NCBI RefSeq assembly: GCF_024494355.1
Contig: NZ_JAKNQY010000029.1
Location: 1 to 64,000 of the forward strand
DNA length: 64,000 bases
Direction: 5' to 3'
Source of the DNA: Pseudomonas sp. Q11
Lineage (GTDB): Bacteria > Pseudomonadota > Gammaproteobacteria > Pseudomonadales > Pseudomonadaceae
Shown here: piece after piece, positions 1 to 10,096 of the stretch
Layout of the letters: each line of letters starts with the position of its first letter
How positions within the stretch are numbered: position 1 is the first letter of the stretch
Position numbers and translations under genes: made by a program
The notes under the pieces: generated by a model
The model's database searches: none
Seen by the model: only the letters and a program-made list of their open reading frames with translations
What the model was told of the DNA's origin: nothing

Positions 1-4
1 TCCG

Positions 5-42
5 AAACCCCTATCTGCTGATGCAGGTAGGGGTTTTGTTTT
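5..42 (+). terminator. Intrinsic terminator of an upstream gene outside the window
   Basis: AAACCCCTA pairs with TAGGGGTTT, extended inward by CTGC/GCAG, and a T-rich tail follows. This is a strong rho-independent terminator. It most likely ends a + strand gene lying just left of the window and separates it from recC. Confidence 0.85.
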
Positions 43-148
43 GCCCGCAGGAAAGCTCTTACGACAAGCACGGACAGGTCCCGGCTGTCACAGCCCCCCG
101 ACAGTGCTAAGGTTCGGCCCTAGCTTTTGCATTTTCAAGGATGCCTTT

Positions 149-3100
149 ATGCCGGACGCGACGTCCTTAAGCCCTGCTTTCATGGTGGTCCATGGCAATC
201 GCCTGGATGAGTTGCGCAGCCTGGTGATCAGCTTGATGCGGCGCTATCCGCTGGGTCCTCTTGAAAATGAAATTGCGCTGGTTCAAAGCAACGGCATCGC
301 CCAGTGGTTGAAGCTGGCATTGGCTGAGGATCCAGAAGACGACGATGCGGGTGGCTGCGGTATTGCAGCAGCCGTTGATGTGCAGTTGCCCGGCAGTTTC
401 ATGTGGCAACTCTATCGAACGGTTCTGGGACGAGACGAAATTCCGGCCAAGTCGCTGCTTGATAAAGCTCCACTTACATGGCGATTGATGCGCCTTCTGC
501 CGCAGTTGATCGAGCAGCCCCATTTCGAGCCCCTGCGGCGTTTCCTTACCCACGACACCGACTTGCGCAAGCGTTATCAGTTATCCGAGCGCCTTGCCGA
601 TCTGTTTGACCAGTACCAGGTGTACCGGGCTGATTGGCTGGAGGACTGGGCGGAAGGTCGGCACCAGACAAGAAATGTCCGAGGCGAAATCAAGCCGCTC
701 GCACCAGAAAACTGTTGGCAAGCCGAACTGTGGCGGGCCCTTTTGGTGGATGTCGGGGAGCAAGGCATGGCCCAAAGCCGTGCTGGGGTTCATCAACGGT
801 ATATCGAGCGCATCAACAGTTTGGAAGTGGCCCCCAGGAACCTGCCCGCGCGGGTGATAGTGTTCGGCATTTCTTCTCTGCCGGCCCAAGCCCTTGAAGC
901 CCTTGCGGGTCTGTCACGGTTCAGCCAGGTTCTGCTGTGCGTCCATAACCCATGTCGCCATCATTGGGCGGATATCGTCGCCGACAAGGACCTGCTACGC
1001 CACCAATACAAACGCCAGGCCCGCAAGGCCGGAATGCCCGTCGTCCTTGATCCGCAAACCTTGCACCAGCATGCTCATCCATTATTGGCGGCGTGGGGCA
1101 AGCAGGGGCGCGACTATATCAACCTGCTCGATAGCTACGATGACCCCAACAGTTATCGCTCGGTATTTCGTGATGGACGGATCGACCTGTTCAGCGAAGG
1201 GAATCCCACGACTCTTCTCAGCCAGTTGCAGGATGACATTCTCGAGCTGCGTCCCCTGAACGAAACCCGGGAACACTGGCCTGCCGTCGATACGGAGCAA
1301 GACGGCTCTATCCGTTTCCACGTGGCTCACAGTGCTCAGCGTGAAGTCGAAATCCTTCATGATCAGTTGCTGGCCCACTTCAGTGCGGATCCGGCGCTGC
1401 GCCCCCGGGATATCATCGTCATGGTCCCGGACATTGACAGCTATGCACCGCATATCCGCGCTGTGTTCGGTCAGCTCGATAGAGGTGATCCCCGTTTCAT
1501 TCCCTTCACCCTCACCGATCAGGGCCAGCGGGGACGTGACCCGTTATTGATCGCTGTCGAACATTTGCTCAAGCTGCCGGATAGCCGCTTTCCGGTCAGC
1601 GAAATCCTCGATTTGCTCGATGTTCCGGCGTTGCGGGAGCGGTTCGGTATCGATGAAGCTGACTTACCTACGCTGCACCGCTGGATCGAGGGCGCCGGTA
1701 TTCGCTGGGGCATGAGCGCCGAACATCGTGCGGGGCTGGGATTACCCGCGGAACTTGAGCAGAACAGTTGGCGTTTCGGTCTGCGCCGCATGTTGCTGGG
1801 GTATGCCGTCGGCAGTTCGGACGCCTACGACGGCATCGAGCCTTATGATGAAATCGGTGGCCTGGATGCGGCGTTGATCGGTCCTCTGGTTGCGTTGCTG
1901 GATGCTTTGGAGGTTGCTCATCAGGAACTCACCCGGCCAGCATCACCGCAAGAATGGGGCTCGCGTCTGCATGATCTGATGCAACTGTTTTTCCAGGCGA
2001 GCAACGAACATGACGATTATCTGCTGGCCCAACTCGAAGACCTGCGTGAAACCTGGCTGGAAACCTGTGAGTCGGTTGCCCTGCATGATGAGTTGCCCCT
2101 GACTGTTGTTCGAGAGGCCTGGCTGGCAGGGTTGGATCAGGGCCGACTGTCCCAGCGCTTCCTGGCCGGAGCAGTCAACTTCTGTACCTTGATGCCGATG
2201 CGCGCGATTCCCTTCAAGCTGGTGTGTCTGCTGGGAATGAACGACGGCGACTACCCGCGAGCGCAGCAGCCCCTGGATTTCGATCTCATGGGCAGCGACT
2301 ATCGCCCGGGCGATCGTTCCCGACGCGAGGATGATCGATATCTGTTATTGGAGGCGCTGCTTTCAGCCCGGCAAAAGCTCTACATCAGTTGGGTCGGTCG
2401 CAGCATCCGCGACAACAGCGACCGTCCTGCATCAGTATTGGTGGGCCAACTGCGGGATCATCTCGCCAGCGGGTGGCGGTTGGCAGACGACAGCAAGGAC
2501 CTTCTTGAGGCGCTGACCCAGGAACATCCTTTGCAACCGTTCAGTGCTCGTTATTTTCATCAAGGCAGTGCGCTGTTCAGTTACGCCAACGAATGGCGAA
2601 TGCTTCACGGTGCCCATGAACACGCCGCCCAAAGCCAGGTGCTGGATCCCTATGTTCAGGAAGAGCCCTTGGGCCTTGGGCAACTGCAGGACTTCCTGCG
2701 CAATCCCGTCCGGCACTTCTTCAGTCAACGACTCAAAATATTCTTCGAGGCCATCGAGGCCCCTTTGGCGGATGACGAACCCTTCGTTCTCGATGCGCTG
2801 CAACGCTATAGCCTGAGCGACAGCTTGCTGGAGGCGGCCTTGGTTCGCCTCGACCAGCCGGATCTGGCACTGGCCACTCATGCCAAAAGACTGCAGAACA
2901 GCGGTCTGTTACCGATGGCCGGCTTCGGTGAATGCATGCAACGTGAATTGATCGAGCCTTTGCCTGATTTGCTCCAGCGTTACCAGCAGCTTCTGGCGTT
3001 ATGGCCCACACCGCTGACCAGTGCCTTGCCCGTCAGCTTGCAATTGCATGGCGTGAGCGTCGAGGGCTGGCTGAGTGGCCTGCACCAGCGTGCTGATGGA

Positions 3101-3601
3101 GCGGTTCTCACCATCAGCGCCATACCCAACGGTATTGGCTCCCCCAAGACCCGTAAATGGCATCGTCTGATTCGTCCTTGGATCAATCATCTTGTTGCAT
3201 GTGCGAACGGGCTGTCGATGACGACGGCATTGGTGGCCAGTGATGACAGCTTGCTGCTCGCTCCTTTTGAAGAACCCGTGGCACGGCGGTTGCTCGGCGA
3301 TCTATTGCAGGCCTGGCAGGCGGGTATGCGCCAGCCGCTTCCCGTCGCGGTGAAGACTGCCTTTGCCTGGCTCGGCCAGAGTGATCCTGCCAAAGCCGAT
3401 GCGGCTGCCCGAAAAGCCTACGAAGGCGACGGGCAAAACTCTGAAGGTGAGCGGCGGGAAAGTCCGGCGTTGGCCCGGCAGTTTGCTGACTTCGATGCCT
3501 TGACGGCCGACGAGACATTTCCCGACTGGTGCGATGCGCTTTACCGGCCACTGCTCCAAGCGCCATGGCGTTCATTGGCCGGCGAGGAGGCACACTCATG
3601 A
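149..3601 (+). CDS. recC: Exodeoxyribonuclease V subunit gamma (RecC)
   Basis: This is the 1150-residue RecC subunit of the RecBCD helicase-nuclease, which processes double-strand breaks and recognises Chi. The protein begins MPDATSLSPAFMVVHGNRLD and has the typical RecC early segment (ENEIALVQSNGIAQWLKLALAE), where RecC resembles a helicase but lacks a Walker motif. The middle part contains LMPMRAIPFKLVCLLGMNDGDYPR-like sequence typical of the family. I chose the ATG at 149 because AAGG lies 8 bases upstream; an in-frame start at 41 would overlap the upstream terminator. The stop overlaps the recB start (ATGA), so the two are translationally coupled. Unlike E. coli, no ptrA gene lies between recC and recB, which is normal for Pseudomonas. 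Confidence 0.97.
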   Translation: MPDATSLSPAFMVVHGNRLDELRSLVISLMRRYPLGPLENEIALVQSNGIAQWLKLALAEDPEDDDAGGCGIAAAVDVQLPGSFMWQLYRTVLGRDEIPAKSLLDKAPLTWRLMRLLPQLIEQPHFEPLRRFLTHDTDLRKRYQLSERLADLFDQYQVYRADWLEDWAEGRHQTRNVRGEIKPLAPENCWQAELWRALLVDVGEQGMAQSRAGVHQRYIERINSLEVAPRNLPARVIVFGISSLPAQALEALAGLSRFSQVLLCVHNPCRHHWADIVADKDLLRHQYKRQARKAGMPVVLDPQTLHQHAHPLLAAWGKQGRDYINLLDSYDDPNSYRSVFRDGRIDLFSEGNPTTLLSQLQDDILELRPLNETREHWPAVDTEQDGSIRFHVAHSAQREVEILHDQLLAHFSADPALRPRDIIVMVPDIDSYAPHIRAVFGQLDRGDPRFIPFTLTDQGQRGRDPLLIAVEHLLKLPDSRFPVSEILDLLDVPALRERFGIDEADLPTLHRWIEGAGIRWGMSAEHRAGLGLPAELEQNSWRFGLRRMLLGYAVGSSDAYDGIEPYDEIGGLDAALIGPLVALLDALEVAHQELTRPASPQEWGSRLHDLMQLFFQASNEHDDYLLAQLEDLRETWLETCESVALHDELPLTVVREAWLAGLDQGRLSQRFLAGAVNFCTLMPMRAIPFKLVCLLGMNDGDYPRAQQPLDFDLMGSDYRPGDRSRREDDRYLLLEALLSARQKLYISWVGRSIRDNSDRPASVLVGQLRDHLASGWRLADDSKDLLEALTQEHPLQPFSARYFHQGSALFSYANEWRMLHGAHEHAAQSQVLDPYVQEEPLGLGQLQDFLRNPVRHFFSQRLKIFFEAIEAPLADDEPFVLDALQRYSLSDSLLEAALVRLDQPDLALATHAKRLQNSGLLPMAGFGECMQRELIEPLPDLLQRYQQLLALWPTPLTSALPVSLQLHGVSVEGWLSGLHQRADGAVLTISAIPNGIGSPKTRKWHRLIRPWINHLVACANGLSMTTALVASDDSLLLAPFEEPVARRLLGDLLQAWQAGMRQPLPVAVKTAFAWLGQSDPAKADAAARKAYEGDGQNSEGERRESPALARQFADFDALTADETFPDWCDALYRPLLQAPWRSLAGEEAHS

Positions 3602-6600
3602 GTCATCAGCCTCCACTCGCCCTGTCTTTCCCGCTACGTGGCAGTCAATTGATCGAGGCCAGTGCCGGTACCGGCAAGACCTTTACCATTTCGGCGTTGT
3701 ACCTGCGTCTGGTACTGGGGCATGGCGGCCCGGCTACCGGGTTTGGTCGCGAGCTACTTCCTCCGCAAATCCTGGTGGTGACCTTTACGGACGCTGCCAC
3801 CAAGGAGTTGCGTGAACGTATCCGCACGCGTTTGGCCGAGGCGGCACGTTTCTTTCGTGATGAGATTGCTGCCCCGGACTCGCTGATCGCCGAGTTGCGG
3901 GATGAGTTCGATGCCGCCCAGTGGTCTGGCTGTGCGAACCGGTTGGACATTGCTGCGCAATGGATGGATGAAGCGGCTGTCTCGACCATCCATAGCTGGT
4001 GCCAGCGCATGCTGCGTGAACATGCTTTTGACAGCGGTAGCCTGTTTACCCAGACCCTGGAAACCGATCACAGCGACTTGCTCGGCGAAGTGCTGCGCGA
4101 CTATTGGCGGCTGTTCTGCTACTCAATGCAAGGGGAAGCACTGAACTGGGTGCGGACACATTGGGGCGGGCCTGCTGCGCTGCTGTCGCGAGTCAGAGGC
4201 CTGTTTTCCAGCGAACGCGATGCTGCTGAGGGACTTGAACCGGCCGAACTGATCGCTGCATCGCTCCAGGAGCGCAGTGCCGCCTTGCTCGATCTCAAGG
4301 CACCGTGGCGGCAATGGGCCGTGGAGCTGCTGGATATCTGCCAGCAAGGCGTCGCCAACAAAAGCGTTGACGGGCGCAAGATGCAGGCTCGGTACTTCGA
4401 ACCGTGGTTCCAGAAAATCAATGCCTGGGTGGAGGACGAAAGCCTTGAACTGTTGGACATTGGCAGCGGATTCACACGCCTGACTCCCGAGGGCATGGCC
4501 GAGGCCTGGAAAGGCGAAGTGCCCAGCCATCCCGGGCTGGACGCCATGTCCGGTCTCAAGGCCAGCCTGGAAGCCTTGCCCACCCCCGATGCCGCGGTGC
4601 TGCAACATGCCGCGCAATGGGTGGGAGCACGCTTTGAAGCGGAGAAACGGCGCCGCGCGGAGATGGGTTTCGACGATATGCTGCTGCGTCTGGACGCAGC
4701 CCTTCAAGCCGAAGGTGGAGAGCGCCTGGCAAGCTTGATCCGCGAACAGTTTCCGGTGGCGCTGATCGATGAGTTCCAGGACACCGACCCGATTCAATAT
4801 CGGATCTTCGAAAGCATCTACCACATCGCAGAAAGCAACCCTGACACCGGGCTGTTCCTGATCGGTGATCCGAAGCAAGCCATCTACGCTTTTCGCGGCG
4901 CTGACATCTATACCTACCTGCGCGCCCGAGAAGCCACTGCCGGCAGGCTGCATACGCTGGGAACAAACTTCCGTTCCAGCCACGCCATGGTCAGTGCGGT
5001 GAACCATATTTTCCATAACGCCGAATCCCGCCCGAAAGGGCGCGGTGCTTTTCTGTTTCGTGAAACGTCGGGCAAAAACCCGGTGCCGTTCCTGCCCGTT
5101 GAGTCCCAAGGGCGCAAGGAGTCCTTGCAGATCGCCGGGCTACCCGTTGCCGCAATGAATATCTGGCACCTGTCTTCTGATCAGCCGCTTTCCGGGGCGG
5201 TGTATCGGCAGCACATGGCGGCGGCGTGTGCCAGTGAGATCACGGCCTTGCTCAACGGCGGTCAATCGGGGCGCGATGGCTTTACGGTCGATGAAAAGAC
5301 GCTTCAAGGATTACGCCCGGCGGATATCGCCATCCTGGTGCGTGACGGTAAAGAAGCTCAGGCAGTGCGCGACGAATTGTTTGCGCGGGGAGTGCGCAGT
5401 GTCTATCTGTCTGATAAAGACTCGGTCTTCGCCTCCCAGGAGGCGCGGGACCTGCTGACCTGGCTCAGAGCCTGCGCCGAGCCGGATGTCGAGCGCCCGC
5501 TGCGGGCAGCGCTGGCCAGCATCACGTTGAATCTTGCGCTGACGGAGTTGGAGCATCTCAATCAGGATGAGCTGGCCTGGGAGCGTCGGGTCATGCAGTT
5601 CCGTGGCTATCGTACGGTCTGGCGTACCCAGGGCGTGTTGCCCATGTTGCGTCGCCTGCTACATGATTTCGAGCTGCCCCAGGCCTTGATGGCGCGCAGC
5701 GACGGCGAGCGTGTGCTGACCAATTTGCTGCATCTTTGCGAGCTGTTGCAACAGGCTGCCGGTGAGCTGGATGGCGAGCAAGCTTTGATTCGGCATCTGT
5801 CCGAGCACCTGGCGCTGTCCGGGCAGGCTGGCGAAGAACAGATCCTGCGCCTGGAAAGCGATGAGCAACTGGTCAAGGTGGTCACGATTCACAAGTCCAA
5901 GGGGCTTGAGTATCCGCTGGTCTTCTTGCCTTTCATCTGTTCGACGAAACCGGTGGATGGCAGTCGATTGCCTTTGCATTATCACGATGAGGCCTGCAAG
6001 GCGCAGATCAGCCTCAAGCCTACCGCCGAGTTGATAGCCAAGGCCGATGACGAGCGTCTGGCCGAGGATCTGCGGCTTCTCTACGTGGCCCTGACCCGCG
6101 CACAACATGCTTGCTGGCTGGGTGTGGCTGATCTCAAACGGGGCAATAACAACAGCTCGATCCTGCACTTGTCCGCACTGGGCTATCTGTTGGGCGGCGG
6201 TGCGCCGTTAGTCGAGTCGGTGGAGTTGAGACGCTGGCTGGAGGACCTGCAACAAGGCAGCGCAGTGGTCAGCTATCAGGAGATGCCCCAGGCCACCGAC
6301 GAGCATTACCGGCCGCCACGCAACGAAGCGGTGCTGCTTGAACCTTTGATACCGGTACGTAAAGCCAGCGAAAACTGGTGGATCGCCTCCTACAGCGCCT
6401 TGCGGATCGGGGAACGCCTGAGTGCGGGCGGCAATGATGCGCCGGAGAACCCGCAGGCCCAGAAGCTGTTCGACGATGAGCGGCTTGACCCCGACGCCCC
6501 AAGGGAAATTGTGGCCGTGGGTGGCGATATTCACCGTTTCCCTCGCGGTCCCGGTCCTGGCACATTCCTTCATGGCCTTCTCGAGTGGGCTGCTGGCGAA

Positions 6601-7287
6601 GGATTTGAAGCCCCGCCAATCGCCATCGAGGATGCCATAGCCCGGCGCTGCAACCGTCGAGGTTGGAAGGGCTGGATCACCACTCTGGGCGACTGGCTGC
6701 AACACCTGATCAAGCTACCTATGCACATAGGTGGCGGCCAGGCGCCGGTGGTGCTTGAGAACCTGTCCCAGTTCCAGGTCGAGATGGAATTCTGGTTTGC
6801 CAGCCACAAGGTCGATGTGCTCAAGCTCGACCAACTGGTTTGCCAATTCACCCATGGCGGTGTCGCTCGCGTGGCCGCTGAGCCGGTGTTGCTCAACGGC
6901 ATGTTCAAGGGGTTCATCGATTTGACGTTCGAGCACGACGGCCGGTATTACGTGGCCGATTACAAGTCCAACTGGCTGGGTGCCGATGACATGGCCTACA
7001 CCGCGCAGGCCATGGAGCAGTCAATCCTGGACAATCGCTACGACCTGCAATACGTGTTGTACCTGTTGGCCCTGCACCGTCAGCTCAAGGCGCGTCTGCC
7101 CGACTATGACTACGATCGGCATGTCGGGGGGGCGTTGTATCTGTTCCTGCGCGGCACCCGCTCAGCCAGTCAGGGCGTTTATTTCACCAAGCCTCCACGG
7201 GCGTTGATCGAACAACTGGACCGTATGTTCCAGGGGACGCCCGAGCCCAAGGCTCAACCGGCCTGGGAACAGGGGGAGCTGTTATGA
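3598..7287 (+). CDS. recB: Exodeoxyribonuclease V subunit beta (RecB helicase/nuclease)
   Basis: RecB is the 3'-5' motor and the only nuclease of RecBCD. The 1229-residue protein has a UvrD-type Walker A (ASAGTGKT, about residues 21-28), the Walker B/DEFQDTD motif near residue 391, a helicase motif VVTIHKSKGLEYP, and the C-terminal nuclease motif DYKSNW near residue 1121, equivalent to E. coli Asp1080/Lys1082. All signature residues are present, so the enzyme should be active. The start overlaps the recC stop by ATGA, and its own stop overlaps the recD start in the same way, so the three subunits come from one coupled operon. Confidence 0.97.
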   Translation: MSHQPPLALSFPLRGSQLIEASAGTGKTFTISALYLRLVLGHGGPATGFGRELLPPQILVVTFTDAATKELRERIRTRLAEAARFFRDEIAAPDSLIAELRDEFDAAQWSGCANRLDIAAQWMDEAAVSTIHSWCQRMLREHAFDSGSLFTQTLETDHSDLLGEVLRDYWRLFCYSMQGEALNWVRTHWGGPAALLSRVRGLFSSERDAAEGLEPAELIAASLQERSAALLDLKAPWRQWAVELLDICQQGVANKSVDGRKMQARYFEPWFQKINAWVEDESLELLDIGSGFTRLTPEGMAEAWKGEVPSHPGLDAMSGLKASLEALPTPDAAVLQHAAQWVGARFEAEKRRRAEMGFDDMLLRLDAALQAEGGERLASLIREQFPVALIDEFQDTDPIQYRIFESIYHIAESNPDTGLFLIGDPKQAIYAFRGADIYTYLRAREATAGRLHTLGTNFRSSHAMVSAVNHIFHNAESRPKGRGAFLFRETSGKNPVPFLPVESQGRKESLQIAGLPVAAMNIWHLSSDQPLSGAVYRQHMAAACASEITALLNGGQSGRDGFTVDEKTLQGLRPADIAILVRDGKEAQAVRDELFARGVRSVYLSDKDSVFASQEARDLLTWLRACAEPDVERPLRAALASITLNLALTELEHLNQDELAWERRVMQFRGYRTVWRTQGVLPMLRRLLHDFELPQALMARSDGERVLTNLLHLCELLQQAAGELDGEQALIRHLSEHLALSGQAGEEQILRLESDEQLVKVVTIHKSKGLEYPLVFLPFICSTKPVDGSRLPLHYHDEACKAQISLKPTAELIAKADDERLAEDLRLLYVALTRAQHACWLGVADLKRGNNNSSILHLSALGYLLGGGAPLVESVELRRWLEDLQQGSAVVSYQEMPQATDEHYRPPRNEAVLLEPLIPVRKASENWWIASYSALRIGERLSAGGNDAPENPQAQKLFDDERLDPDAPREIVAVGGDIHRFPRGPGPGTFLHGLLEWAAGEGFEAPPIAIEDAIARRCNRRGWKGWITTLGDWLQHLIKLPMHIGGGQAPVVLENLSQFQVEMEFWFASHKVDVLKLDQLVCQFTHGGVARVAAEPVLLNGMFKGFIDLTFEHDGRYYVADYKSNWLGADDMAYTAQAMEQSILDNRYDLQYVLYLLALHRQLKARLPDYDYDRHVGGALYLFLRGTRSASQGVYFTKPPRALIEQLDRMFQGTPEPKAQPAWEQGELL

Positions 7288-9380
7288 GTCGTTCTTTTGC
7301 CGATCTGTTACCCAAATCCTCAGATGACGAGAGTCTTGTGGATCTCGCCCCGCTGAGTCGTGCGGATGACTTGCTGCTGTTGCTCACGCGCTGGGTCGAA
7401 CGAGGATGGTTGCGCGCCCTGGACAAGGCATTCGTCGCATTTCTCCATGAACTCGCGCCTGAGGATGATCCATTGGTGCTGCTTGCTGCGGCGCTTACCA
7501 GCCATCAGTTGGGTCACGGGCATGTCTGCCTGGACCTGTTCGAAACGCTCAAAGAGCCGGATTTCGCCCTGTCGCTGCCGCCTGAAGGCGACTCCCAAAC
7601 CGGCGTAGAGCTATTGCCCTCGCAAATACTACGGACACTTGATGGTGCTCACTGGTGCAAGGTCCTGGCTGCCAGCGCTTTGGTGGCCTTGGCTGTCGAT
7701 GAGCATGAAGAAGCGCGGCAACGCCCTTTGGTGCTATCGGGCAAGCGACTTTATCTGCGTCGCTATTGGGCCTATGAGCGGCGGATCGATGAGGCATTGT
7801 GTCAACGCCTTGCCGAACATGAAGCGGCGCCTGGTGATCTTCGCGAGCGTTTGAACGGGTTGTTCGGGCCGGCTACAGCCGCTGGCCCGATCGATTGGCA
7901 GAAGCTGGCCTGTGCGCTGGCGACCCGGGGAGCCTTCAGCATCATCACTGGCGGCCCGGGTACCGGCAAGACCACCACCGTTGTGCGCTTGCTCGCCCTG
8001 CTTCAGGCGCCTGCTGTCGAGGCGGGCAAGCCGCTGCGGATCCGCCTGGCCGCGCCCACGGGCAAGGCGGCGGCGCGCCTGACCGAGTCCATCAGTCAGC
8101 AGGTCCGCACCCTCGATGTGGTTGAAGCCGTGCGCGAGCGCATTCCCTGCGATGTGACCACGGTCCATCGTTTGTTGGGCAGTCGGCCTGGTACCCGACA
8201 TTTTCGCCACCATGGGGGCAATCGCTTGCCATTGGATGTGCTGGTGATCGATGAGGCGTCCATGATCGATCTGGAAATGATGGCCAATCTGCTGGATGCA
8301 CTGCCGACTCATGCGCGACTGGTGTTGCTGGGTGATAAGGACCAACTGGCCTCTGTTGAGGCCGGTGCGGTGCTGGGGGATTTGTGTCGGGACGCCGAGG
8401 AGGGGTGGTACAGCCCCCGGACCCTGGCTTGGCTGGAGTCGGTCAGCGGCGAAAACCTGACGGCCAGTGAGCTGCAGCAAGACCTCGATGGCACTCATGC
8501 CCTGGCCCAGCAAGTGGTCATGCTCAGGCATTCGCGGCGCTTCGGTGAGGGCAGTGGGATTGGTCAACTGGCGCGCCGGGTCAACCAGCAACAGCCGGAA
8601 AAGGCCCGTCAACTGCTGGTCGAAGGCGAATTCACCGACCTGTTTTCCCTGGCGCTGAAGGGCGAACACGATGGGGCGCTGGAGCGCTTGCTACTCGATG
8701 GAAAGGCAGAAGGGCCGAAGGGTTACCGGCATTACCTGAGCCTGTTGCGTCAGCGCCGCCCGGCCATTTCCCGACCGCTTGAGGACGGCTGCTGGACCGA
8801 CTGGGCTCGGGAGGTCCTGTCGGCTTTCGACGAGTTCCAGCTGCTTTGTGCCGTACGCAAAGGCCCGTGGGGTGTCGAAGGTCTGAATCGACGAATCACC
8901 ACTGCGCTGCTCAAGGCTCAACTGATCGACAGCGATCACCAATGGTACGAAGGGCGCCCGGTCCTGATGACCCGCAACGACTACGGGTTGGGCTTGATGA
9001 ATGGAGATATCGGTATCGCGCTCAAGCTACCCGAGCGTGATGGGCCGGATGCGGGCAAGCAGGTTCTGCGGGTGGCGTTTCCTCGTAACGATGGCCAGGG
9101 CGGCGTGCGTTTCGTCCTGCCCAGTCGCTTGAATGACGTGGAAACCGTCTTTGCCATGACGGTGCATAAATCCCAAGGTTCGGAGTTCGCCCATACGGCT
9201 TTGATTCTGCCGGACGCGCTGAACCCGGTGCTGACCAAGGAGTTGGTGTACACCGCCATTACTCGGGGCAAGCAGTGGTTCAGCTTGGTAGAACCCAGAG
9301 CGGGTGTCTTTGAGGAGGCGGTCCGGCGCAAGGTCAAGCGCCTGAGCGGATTGATGCTGGAGCTGGAAGGAACTGTCTGA
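7284..9380 (+). CDS. recD: Exodeoxyribonuclease V subunit alpha (RecD helicase)
   Basis: RecD is the 5'-3' motor of RecBCD. The 698-residue protein has an N-terminal domain followed by a superfamily 1B helicase core with Walker A GGPGTGKTT (about 223-231), Walker B VLVIDEASMID, the LLGDKDQLASVEAGAVLGD segment, and a C-terminal UvrD-like motif (MTVHKSQGSEF). It is last in the recCBD operon, and its start overlaps the recB stop. The length is somewhat above the roughly 608 residues of E. coli RecD, as is usual in pseudomonads. Confidence 0.96.
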   Translation: MSRSFADLLPKSSDDESLVDLAPLSRADDLLLLLTRWVERGWLRALDKAFVAFLHELAPEDDPLVLLAAALTSHQLGHGHVCLDLFETLKEPDFALSLPPEGDSQTGVELLPSQILRTLDGAHWCKVLAASALVALAVDEHEEARQRPLVLSGKRLYLRRYWAYERRIDEALCQRLAEHEAAPGDLRERLNGLFGPATAAGPIDWQKLACALATRGAFSIITGGPGTGKTTTVVRLLALLQAPAVEAGKPLRIRLAAPTGKAAARLTESISQQVRTLDVVEAVRERIPCDVTTVHRLLGSRPGTRHFRHHGGNRLPLDVLVIDEASMIDLEMMANLLDALPTHARLVLLGDKDQLASVEAGAVLGDLCRDAEEGWYSPRTLAWLESVSGENLTASELQQDLDGTHALAQQVVMLRHSRRFGEGSGIGQLARRVNQQQPEKARQLLVEGEFTDLFSLALKGEHDGALERLLLDGKAEGPKGYRHYLSLLRQRRPAISRPLEDGCWTDWAREVLSAFDEFQLLCAVRKGPWGVEGLNRRITTALLKAQLIDSDHQWYEGRPVLMTRNDYGLGLMNGDIGIALKLPERDGPDAGKQVLRVAFPRNDGQGGVRFVLPSRLNDVETVFAMTVHKSQGSEFAHTALILPDALNPVLTKELVYTAITRGKQWFSLVEPRAGVFEEAVRRKVKRLSGLMLELEGTV

Positions 9381-9520
9381 GCGATCGTCTTCCACGACTC
9401 AATACGGTTGACGGCAATTTTGCCCCCTCCCTGTCAGACGCGTCGCGGGACGGTATCTCGCTGGCTTTTGGGCACTGTGCTATCTTTCCGGCACTTATCG
9501 CATCGACCAAGAGACTTTCC

Positions 9521-10096
9521 ATGAGTGTGGCTGTTCGGGAGGCAGTGCACAGCAGCGGCTGGAGGCAATATTTGCTAGCCAGCCTTCTGTGCTTGCTGTC
9601 GCCTCTGGCGGTTGGCCAGGATCTGGCATCCACGACTCGGGCTCAACAGCGGGCCGAATCCGTCACCCAGGTCGTATTGGGAATTCTCAGCTACGCTCGT
9701 TGGCCCGTGGAGCCTGCGCAACTACAGCTGTGCATCGTCGGTCCGACCCAATACACCGACGATCTGGTCAAGGGCACCACCCAGGCCACCGGTCGGCCTG
9801 TGACTGTGCAACGGGTACTGGCCGATCACCCCAGCATCGCCACTGACTGTAACGCGGTCTACATCGGCAGGCTGACCGTTGACGAGCGCACCCGGTTGTT
9901 TGCGTCCTTGATTGGCAAGCCAGTATTGAGCATCAGCGAAGGGGGCGATCAGTGCACTGTCGGCAGCCTGTTCTGCCTGCGGGTCGGTGACGAACAGGTC
10001 TCGTTCGAGGTCAACCTGGATTCGGTGGCGCGCAGTGGCGTGCGCATCCACCCGAGTGTTCTGCAGCTTTCACGTCGCAGGCCAGCAGCGCCATGA
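9521..10096 (+). CDS. yfiR: YfiR periplasmic repressor of the YfiN diguanylate cyclase
   Basis: YfiR is a small periplasmic protein that binds the sensor part of YfiN (TpbB) and holds it inactive; redox stress or loss of YfiR releases c-di-GMP synthesis. The 191-residue product has a signal peptide (hydrophobic ASLLCLLSPLAVGQ near residues 20-33) and a DUF4154/YfiR domain. It keeps the four mature cysteines (in QLCIV, TDCNA, DQCTV, LFCLR) that form two disulfides in P. aeruginosa YfiR. Its stop overlaps the yfiN start (ATGA). A 140-base gap separates it from recD, so the yfi genes probably have their own promoter. Confidence 0.93.
   Translation: MSVAVREAVHSSGWRQYLLASLLCLLSPLAVGQDLASTTRAQQRAESVTQVVLGILSYARWPVEPAQLQLCIVGPTQYTDDLVKGTTQATGRPVTVQRVLADHPSIATDCNAVYIGRLTVDERTRLFASLIGKPVLSISEGGDQCTVGSLFCLRVGDEQVSFEVNLDSVARSGVRIHPSVLQLSRRRPAAP

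Noticed and set aside
149..9380. recCBD as part of a defence island
   Set aside because: The genes are the housekeeping RecBCD set in normal Pseudomonas order, and the flanking genes have no defence or mobile character.
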